From UBA3222 sp002363035 (GTDB taxonomy: Bacteria; Verrucomicrobiota; Verrucomicrobiia; Opitutales; UBA9783): a DNA stretch of 11,717 nucleotides. The notes beneath the pieces were generated by a model that had not been told where the DNA came from, did not search any database, and saw nothing but the letters and a program-made list of their open reading frames with translations. Below are positions 6,851-11,717 of the stretch, one piece after another; positions within the stretch are counted from its first letter, which is position 1; every line of letters begins with the position of its first letter. Location: contig CAMPCR010000029.1 of assembly GCA_946646575.1 (NCBI GenBank), forward strand, positions 1 through 11,717, in the 5' to 3' direction. A program made the translations under genes and the position numbers.

Positions 6851-9541
6851 TCAATACGCCTGTTTCAACGCCGCCTGTGCACATGCCAAACGCACGATCG
6901 GGATGCGTTTCGGAGCACAGCTCACATAATCCAAGCCGACGTTGTGGAAGAATTCGACCGAACGCGGATCGCCGCCGTGTTCACCGCAAACACCCAATTC
7001 CATCTTCGGTTTGACGGAACGCGCGCGTTTCACGGCAAATTTGACCAATTCCCCTACCCCGTCGACATCAACGGAAGCAAACGGATTTTGCGTAAAAATC
7101 TCACAATCGGTATAAGCTTTGAAAAACTTCCCCATATCGTCACGACTGATGCCCAATGTTAACTGCGTTAAGTCGTTGGTGCCGAAGCTGAAAAAGTCGG
7201 CAACTTCGGCAATTTCCGCCGCACGTACCGTCGCACGCGGATTTTCGATCATCGTCCCGAGTTTATAGGGAATTTCCGCTTTGCGTTCGGCACAGACATT
7301 TTTATGAATGTTGCGAATGACCTTCGCCTGGTGTTCGAATTCCTTCACGAACCCGACCAGCGGCAACATAATCTCCAAAGATACTTTCATGCCCGATTGC
7401 AAAACCTCCGCGGCAGCTTCAAAAATCGCCCGCGCCTGCATTTCCGTGACTTCGGGATACGAAATGCCCAAACGACAACCGCGATGCCCCAACATCGGAT
7501 TTTGTTCCTTCAACGCATCGGAACGGCGCTTGATTTCTTCCGTCGACAAACCGATCGCCTTGGATAATTCCGCAATCGTTGCTTCATCGTGCGGCAAAAA
7601 TTCGTGCAACGGCGGATCCAGAAGACGAATAATCACCGGATGCCCCTTCATGGCTTTAAAGATGCCGACGAAGTCTTCCCGTTGCAACGGAAGCAACTTA
7701 TCCAGAGCTTTGCGACGCGCCGCCTCGTTATCCGCCAAAATCATTTCCCTCATCGCATCAATACGGTGCCCTTTGAAAAACATATGTTCCGTACGACACA
7801 AACCGACGCCTTCCGCGCCGAACGAAAACGCCAACGCGGCTTGCTCGGGCGTATCGGCATTGGTGCGAATGCCCAATCGACGATAACCGTCACTCCAATG
7901 CATAATCTTGCGGAACATGCGGTAAGTTTCGCTCTTATCCGCGTCCAAAGTACCGTTCAGCACCTGCATCACTTCCGACGGAGCTGTTTTAATCGCACCG
8001 CCGAACACTTCGCCCGTCGAACCGTCGATGGAAATAAAATCCCCTTCGTGCAGAACGGTTGCGCCGCAGGTTAAGGTTTTCGCGTCGTAATCAATCCGTA
8101 CATCGCCGGCACCGCAAACACACACTTTACCCATCTGGCGCGCCACCAAAGCCGCATGAGAACTGACACCGCCGCGGCTCGTCAGAATACCTTCGGCGAC
8201 CAGCATGCCGCGTAAATCTTCGGGTGAAGTTTCGGCGCGGCACAAAACGACCTTGTCACCTTTCTTGGCAAGTTCTTCCGCACGATCCGCCGTGAAGACG
8301 ACCTTCCCGCAGGCGGCACCGGGACCGGCCGGCAACCCGAGGGTCATACGGGAAGCTTTTTTCTTTTCGTCCGCATTAAAAATCGGCACCAACAGCGTTG
8401 CAATCGATTCTGCGGGAATGCGCAACAGAGCCGTTTTTTGGTCAATGAGCCCTTCCTGCACCATATCCAGGGCGATACGCACCGCCGCCAAGCCCGTCCG
8501 TTTGCCGTTTCGGGTTTGCAGAATGAACAAATGCCCGTCTTCGACGGTAAATTCGAAATCCTGCATATCGGTAAAGCGTTTTTCCAAAACGGAACGCACC
8601 TCCAGCAGTTCCCGATATGCATTCGGCATTTCCCGCTCCAAATCCGCCATCGGATGCGGCGTCCGAATACCCGCCACCACATCCTCGCCTTGCGCATTGA
8701 TGAGATATTCGCCGTAAAATTCGTTCGTGCCGTTGGCGGGATTGCGCGTGAACGCCACACCCGTCGCGCTCGTATCGCCGGCATTGCCAAACACCATCGA
8801 CTGAACGTTCACCGCCGTTCCCCAATCCGACGGTATATTATATTTGTGACGATACAAAACGGCGCGTTCATTGAACCAGGAACCGAAAACCGCCCCAACG
8901 GCGCCTTCCAGTTGTTCGAAAACGTCCTGCGGAAATTCGCACCCTTTTTCTTTTTTCACCAACTCCTTAAAGCGGACAATGACGTTCTTCAAATCCTCCG
9001 CGTCCAGTTCGGTATCAAATTGCACGCCTTTGTTCTTTTTGACATCCGACAGAATTTCATCAAACGGATCCAGATCGCTTCCGGCACCGATGTTCATTAC
9101 GACATCGCCGTACATCTGAATAAACCGACGGTAACAATCGTACGCAAAGCGCGGATTATTCATCTTCTTCGCAAAACCTTCCGTTGTCTGGTCGTTTAAG
9201 CCCAAATTAAGAACCGTATCCATCATACCGGGCATCGATTCGCGCGCGCCGGAACGTACCGAAAACAACAGCGGATTGGATGGATCGCCGAAGGTTTTGT
9301 GCAGCTGTGCTTCGACGTTTTTGATGGCATCTTTTATCGCCGCCTTCAATTCTGGCTTAATTTTTTTTTCGGACTTGTAATAATCCAGACACATTTCGGT
9401 GGTAATCGTAAATCCGGGCGGTACCGGCAAACCGATGCGCGACATTTCCGCCAAATTCGCGCCTTTGCCTCCGAGTAACTTTCGCATGCCGGCATCCCCG
9501 TCGGTGTGCGCCCCGAATTCATAAATCATCTTACCGTCCAT
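6851..9541 (-). CDS. ppdK: Pyruvate,phosphate dikinase (896 aa, complete)
   Basis: PPDK reversibly converts pyruvate, ATP and phosphate to phosphoenolpyruvate, AMP and pyrophosphate, in the cytoplasm; it serves glycolysis or gluconeogenesis depending on the organism. The N-terminal ATP-grasp part shows GGKGANLAEM (24-33), LPVPPGFTIT and SVRSGARESMPGMMDTVLNL. The phosphohistidine domain has LTSRGGVSSHAALVARQMGK, with the catalytic histidine at H462. The C-terminal PEP/pyruvate TIM barrel has GLCRTEHMFF, PMLGHRGCRLGISYPE, MIENPRA, SFGTNDLTQLTLGISRDD and CGEHGGDP, with C852 as the likely acid residue. The length is close to the usual 870-900 of bacterial PPDKs and all expected motifs are intact. 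The gene is probably monocistronic, with its own promoter (9563-9591) and the shared terminator at 6801-6826. Base composition is clearly more G/C-rich than the adjacent operon, as expected for a core gene beside accessory ones. ATG at 9541 is the first start in frame. Confidence 0.98.
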   Translation of the reverse strand: MDGKMIYEFGAHTDGDAGMRKLLGGKGANLAEMSRIGLPVPPGFTITTEMCLDYYKSEKKIKPELKAAIKDAIKNVEAQLHKTFGDPSNPLLFSVRSGARESMPGMMDTVLNLGLNDQTTEGFAKKMNNPRFAYDCYRRFIQMYGDVVMNIGAGSDLDPFDEILSDVKKNKGVQFDTELDAEDLKNVIVRFKELVKKEKGCEFPQDVFEQLEGAVGAVFGSWFNERAVLYRHKYNIPSDWGTAVNVQSMVFGNAGDTSATGVAFTRNPANGTNEFYGEYLINAQGEDVVAGIRTPHPMADLEREMPNAYRELLEVRSVLEKRFTDMQDFEFTVEDGHLFILQTRNGKRTGLAAVRIALDMVQEGLIDQKTALLRIPAESIATLLVPIFNADEKKKASRMTLGLPAGPGAACGKVVFTADRAEELAKKGDKVVLCRAETSPEDLRGMLVAEGILTSRGGVSSHAALVARQMGKVCVCGAGDVRIDYDAKTLTCGATVLHEGDFISIDGSTGEVFGGAIKTAPSEVMQVLNGTLDADKSETYRMFRKIMHWSDGYRRLGIRTNADTPEQAALAFSFGAEGVGLCRTEHMFFKGHRIDAMREMILADNEAARRKALDKLLPLQREDFVGIFKAMKGHPVIIRLLDPPLHEFLPHDEATIAELSKAIGLSTEEIKRRSDALKEQNPMLGHRGCRLGISYPEVTEMQARAIFEAAAEVLQSGMKVSLEIMLPLVGFVKEFEHQAKVIRNIHKNVCAERKAEIPYKLGTMIENPRATVRAAEIAEVADFFSFGTNDLTQLTLGISRDDMGKFFKAYTDCEIFTQNPFASVDVDGVGELVKFAVKRARSVKPKMELGVCGEHGGDPRSVEFFHNVGLDYVSCAPKRIPIVRLACAQAALKQAY

Positions 9542-9562
9542 AAGCAGAAATCTTACAAACTT

Positions 9563-9591
9563 AGTATAAGATTGACCGACGGGGAAGTCAA
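9563..9591 (-). promoter_or_regulatory. sigma70-type promoter of ppdK
   Basis: On the minus strand, TTGACT (9591-9586) and TATACT (9568-9563) each match consensus at five of six bases and are 17 bp apart. Initiation is expected near 9556, leaving a leader of about 15 nt before ATG 9541. The leader has no Shine-Dalgarno match. An 8-bp inverted repeat overlaps the promoter. Confidence 0.7.
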
Positions 9592-9606
9592 CGGGACACG
9601 GTCAAT
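9571..9606. repeat. 8-bp inverted repeat straddling the ppdK promoter, possible operator
   Basis: ATTGACCG (9571-9578) and CGGTCAAT (9599-9606) are exact reverse complements, 28 bp from centre to centre. One arm lies in the promoter spacer and the other upstream of the -35, with the -35 between them. Such a layout suits a dimeric or looping regulator, but it could be chance or part of a hairpin in read-through RNA. Confidence 0.35.
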
Positions 9607-9630
9607 AAAAAACCGCACGAGTGCTTGTGC
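9607..9630 (-). terminator. Second hairpin plus U-tract after the 213-codon gene
   Basis: GCACGAG (9615-9621) and CTTGTGC (9624-9630) pair with one G-T wobble; with a realistic loop the stem is about 5 bp. On the minus strand it is followed by GG and six T (9612-9607). It is weaker than the hairpin at 9640-9659 and is probably a backup terminator shielding the ppdK promoter from read-through. Confidence 0.4.
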
Positions 9631-9639
9631 CCGTACGAT

Positions 9640-9659
9640 AAAAAACGGAAACGTTCCGT
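9640..9659 (-). terminator. Intrinsic terminator after the 213-codon secreted-protein gene
   Basis: ACGGAA (9645-9650) and TTCCGT (9654-9659) form a 6-bp stem with a 3-nt loop. On the minus strand it runs straight into a T-tract (9644-9640). It lies about 86 bp after the stop at 9746. On the plus strand a CGG and then TTTTT (9660-9667) follow, so weak two-way action is possible. Nothing else is seen in the rest of 9542-9745 apart from the ppdK promoter region. Confidence 0.65.
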
Positions 9660-9745
9660 CGGTTTTTATCAAACAACCGCCGCCACGCTACCGATTAGTT
9701 TGTCCGTTAAAACAATTTCGAACGAATTAGGTGAAAACAGGGCGA

Positions 9746-10387
9746 TTACTTTTCGGACGACATACCGTCGCTTCCGCCCAACTTCAAATACGTATTTAAC
9801 CACGCTCTTTGCGTAATAACATAACGCCGATCGTTTCCGACTGTTTTGATGTAACAAAAACCGCCGCTCTCCATCATGAATTTCAACTCGACCTTATCTT
9901 TGAGTAACAAATCATAAAGCACCAGTATCTGTTTTGATTTCTCCCACCACGGCTCCAAAAGGAGGCATGTCAAAAAATTGACTTTTTTATCTTCAACCGC
10001 CTCCTTCGACGAATCAAAATCGTGAATTTTATTTTCCGTGTCGCAGAAACAAAACGAACGGGGAATTTTTTTTACGCAATCCTTCAACACTGTTTCGTAA
10101 TTTTTGATACGCTCCTCAAAATCTTTCTCCTTTTTTCCGAGCCCATTACAAATTGTTTCGAACGAAACCACCCGAAATGTTTCGTTATACCCCAAACTCC
10201 TGAGCTTTTGCAGTCGATCTTTGTCAATCTCTTCCAACGGTCGCGAGTACTTATCAAACGCTTCTTTGGTACTCCTCTGCGGCGGTAACTCCAGCAATGA
10301 GTAAGGCTCGGCGAAGACGGAAGAAACGGTTGCGAAACTGATGCAACCGAGGAATACGGTGTTTTTTAATGTTTTTCCCATATTCAT
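9746..10387 (-). CDS. Small predicted secreted protein, apparent short relative of the HExxH family (213 aa)
   Basis: ATG 10387 (or the ATG two codons on, 10381) gives MNMGKTLKNTVFLGCISFAT then VSSVFA and EPYS, a textbook Sec signal peptide. The region around residues 45-110 resembles the helical block of the three central paralogues. YSRPL aligns with LSKPL of paralogue 2, LRSLGYNETFRVVSFETI with LEELGIKEVREITFDSI of paralogue 1, and a charged helix ending KKIP with the DYADNYP helix. KSKQILVLYDLLLKDKVELK then aligns loosely with GKEKVILLLLLDE. The protein ends about where HEIGH would lie, and no HExxH is present. The homology is my reading by eye and rests mainly on the first block. It would be either a truncated copy or a family member without the peptidase part. 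No continuation of the family is seen downstream in any frame. No Shine-Dalgarno is visible, and two terminators follow. Confidence 0.75.
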   Translation of the reverse strand: MNMGKTLKNTVFLGCISFATVSSVFAEPYSLLELPPQRSTKEAFDKYSRPLEEIDKDRLQKLRSLGYNETFRVVSFETICNGLGKKEKDFEERIKNYETVLKDCVKKIPRSFCFCDTENKIHDFDSSKEAVEDKKVNFLTCLLLEPWWEKSKQILVLYDLLLKDKVELKFMMESGGFCYIKTVGNDRRYVITQRAWLNTYLKLGGSDGMSSEK

Positions 10388-10535
10388 ATTCGAGCATCAA
10401 TAATTTAAATTAAGAAATTTCTGAATGAAAAGATTTTTCGCGAAAATCGGTTGCTTTTGTCGTGAGCATACGTATTCATCTACATAACCGATCGCGCAAC
10501 AACAAATCAACTTTCCCGCAACCGTCGCGCACTTG

Positions 10536-10541
10536 TATAAT
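10536..10541 (+). promoter_or_regulatory. -10 box of the PBP2-like gene
   Basis: A perfect TATAAT (10536-10541) lies 15 bp before the GTG start. The -35 is poor: TTTCCC at 10512-10517 with 18 bp spacing matches at three of six bases. Initiation is expected near 10548, leaving only about 8 nt of leader. The rest of the divergent spacer (10388-10555) is A/T-rich near the minus-strand gene and holds no clear second promoter. Confidence 0.5.
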
Positions 10542-10555
10542 GAAAATTGTTCGCC

Positions 10556-11717
10556 GTGGATCCGCTTGACGTACAGAAAACCAACTTCGGACGCATCCGA
10601 TTTTTGCAATGCGTCGGCGGGATTTTATTTCTCATTCTGTTCATCGGCATCGTCTATCGACAATACGGGCAATTTTACCTGTACAACAAACTCGGCAACC
10701 GACAATGCCTGCGGCGGATTTTGCAACCGGGCATGCGCGGAAAAATTTACGACCGTAACGGACGAGTTTTGGCGACGCACCGCGATAATTATTGCCTGTA
10801 CGTCGATCTTAACGCCTTTCGCAAGCCGTTCGGGTTATTTTGCAAAAAAAACCGCGATCCTTCCCTGCAACGCGAACAACTTTGGGCGTTGGTGAATGAT
10901 GCGCTGTTGCCGTATGCGTGCCAAGTCGGCGGCATTCCGTTTAAAATTTCGCCCAAAAAGCTGTTGCAACACTATCAACAAAATATCCTGTTGCCGTTGA
11001 AAATTGCCTCCGATCTGCCGCAATCCGTTTATGCGCAACTGCTGACAATCCTTCCGACGGAAAGCCCTTTTCAAGTCGGTGTCGAATACGTGCGTCATTA
11101 CCCCTACGGCTCGTCCGCCTGCCACGTATTGGGATACGTCACGCGAACGCCCGATGCGGATGCGGAACATCTTCCGGGGAACGATCTGCGAACGTTTTTT
11201 TTGCCGCGCGAAAAAGGACAAACGGGTATTGAGGAACAATACGACGCGTATTTGAGCGGCTGTAACGGCGGCGAAATTTGGCGCGTTACCCCGTCGGGAC
11301 AAAAACAACAAAAATTGCTCTCCGTTCCGAGCGTCAACGGATCATCGCTGACATTATCGCTGGACATCGACCTGCAACGGGTTTGCGAACGTGCTCTGGA
11401 GGAATATAAGAAGGGTTCTGTTTCGGTGATTGACCTGGCAAGCGGCGGTGTTTTGGCGATGGTCAGCACGCCGGGATTTGATTTAAACGAACTGACGCCG
11501 TTCGTCTCGCCCGAAGTTTTCGAAAACATCAATGCGCGCGAAGCCTGGTTTAATCGCGCCGTGCAGGGACTTTATCCGCCCGGCTCGACTTTCAAGGTAC
11601 TTTCGATGTCCGCCCTGCTTCACAACGGCATCGTCGACGCACATACGACCTATGATTGTACAGGGACGTATCGCATTGCGCACCGCAACATCCGATGCCA
11701 CAAACGCGGCGGTCACG
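10556..11717 (+). CDS. mrdA: PBP2-type peptidoglycan D,D-transpeptidase, N-terminal 387 codons (cut by window edge)
   Basis: Class B penicillin-binding proteins of the PBP2 type cross-link peptidoglycan during cell elongation, anchored in the inner membrane with the bulk in the periplasm and working with RodA and MreB/C/D. A short cytoplasmic tail (1-15) precedes one membrane helix (about 16-34, FLQCVGGILFLILFIGIVY). The pedestal domain has GMRGKIYDRNGRVLA (R61, G62), YVRHYPYGSSACHVLGYVTR (about 179-198) and KGQTGIEEQYDAYLSG, all PBP2-typical. The transpeptidase domain begins at LTLSLDIDLQRVCERAL and reaches the active-site motif GSTFK, nucleophile S344 and K347. The SxN and KTG motifs lie beyond the edge. 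PBP2s are about 600-700 residues, so roughly 40 percent is missing. An in-frame TGA at 10541 limits the start to TTG 10547 or GTG 10556; GTG gives MDPLDVQKTN and is preferred. The frame is open to the window end. Confidence 0.93.
   Translation, partial: MDPLDVQKTNFGRIRFLQCVGGILFLILFIGIVYRQYGQFYLYNKLGNRQCLRRILQPGMRGKIYDRNGRVLATHRDNYCLYVDLNAFRKPFGLFCKKNRDPSLQREQLWALVNDALLPYACQVGGIPFKISPKKLLQHYQQNILLPLKIASDLPQSVYAQLLTILPTESPFQVGVEYVRHYPYGSSACHVLGYVTRTPDADAEHLPGNDLRTFFLPREKGQTGIEEQYDAYLSGCNGGEIWRVTPSGQKQQKLLSVPSVNGSSLTLSLDIDLQRVCERALEEYKKGSVSVIDLASGGVLAMVSTPGFDLNELTPFVSPEVFENINAREAWFNRAVQGLYPPGSTFKVLSMSALLHNGIVDAHTTYDCTGTYRIAHRNIRCHKRGGH

Noticed and set aside
8438..9199. Long plus-strand open frame (253 codons), with others at 7308-7886 and 8205-8717, opposite ppdK
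   Set aside because: They lie antisense to an intact, clearly recognised ppdK and have low-complexity Arg/His/Ser-rich translations; they are shadows of its G/C-biased codons.
10446..10524. Inverted half-sites ATCGGTT (10446-10452)/AACCGAT (10486-10492) and CGGTTGC/GCAACCG in the divergent spacer before PBP2
   Set aside because: Arms are only 7 bp and widely spaced, with several overlapping alternatives; not above chance by eye.
10397..10609. Minus-strand 70-codon open frame upstream of the 213-aa gene
   Set aside because: It overlaps the PBP2 start and TATAAT box in antisense and has no recognisable motif or start signal.
1..11717. tRNA, rRNA, CRISPR array, insertion sequence or riboswitch
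   Set aside because: No cloverleaf, regular repeat-spacer array, transposase or terminal inverted repeats, or known riboswitch core was seen; the gene-free gaps are all under 300 bp.

Overview
The window looks like part of a Gram-negative-type bacterial chromosome. Two core metabolic or cell-wall genes lie at its right end, and a lineage-specific set of secreted-protein genes fills the left and centre. The core genes are pyruvate,phosphate dikinase (ppdK, minus strand, 9541-6851) and the N-terminal two thirds of a PBP2-type peptidoglycan transpeptidase (mrdA-like, plus strand, from about 10556 and running off the right edge). The phylum cannot be fixed by eye. No gene has a clear Shine-Dalgarno sequence, leaders are short and A/T-rich, and the accessory genes are visibly richer in A/T than ppdK. 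This would fit Verrucomicrobiota/PVC or Bacteroidota-like lineages; a Verrucomicrobiota (Opitutales/Puniceicoccales-like) origin is my tentative guess only.

Left part: positions 2-55 hold the last 17 codons of an unknown plus-strand gene. Next comes a 232-bp gap with a strong palindrome and a possible degenerate tail of the neighbouring gene. Then there is an unrecognised, cysteine-rich, predicted secreted protein on the minus strand (1517-288). A 221-bp divergent intergenic region separates it from the central operon.

Centre: three tandem plus-strand paralogues (1739-3289, 3333-5114, 5159-6757), spaced 43-44 bp apart, form an apparent operon. Each has a signal peptide, a variable N-terminal region, a conserved helical block and a C-terminal block with an invariant HEIGH (HExxH) zinc-metallopeptidase signature. 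Their variable linkers carry recent in-frame tandem duplications (75 bp in the second gene, 36 bp in the third). The operon ends at a perfect 11-bp bidirectional terminator (6801-6826) shared with the convergent ppdK gene.

Right part: ppdK has a recognisable sigma70-type promoter with an 8-bp inverted repeat around it. Behind it lies a 213-codon minus-strand gene for a small secreted protein (10387-9746). It appears to keep the N-terminal helical block of the central family and to stop where the metallopeptidase region would be; two hairpin/U-tract terminators follow it. It diverges from the PBP2 gene, which has a perfect TATAAT box just upstream of a GTG start.

The most interesting content is the expanding family of predicted secreted HExxH proteins (three with the motif plus one apparent short relative), which I cannot place in a named family with certainty. 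A distant likeness to M91/NleD-type effector peptidases is offered as a testable guess.
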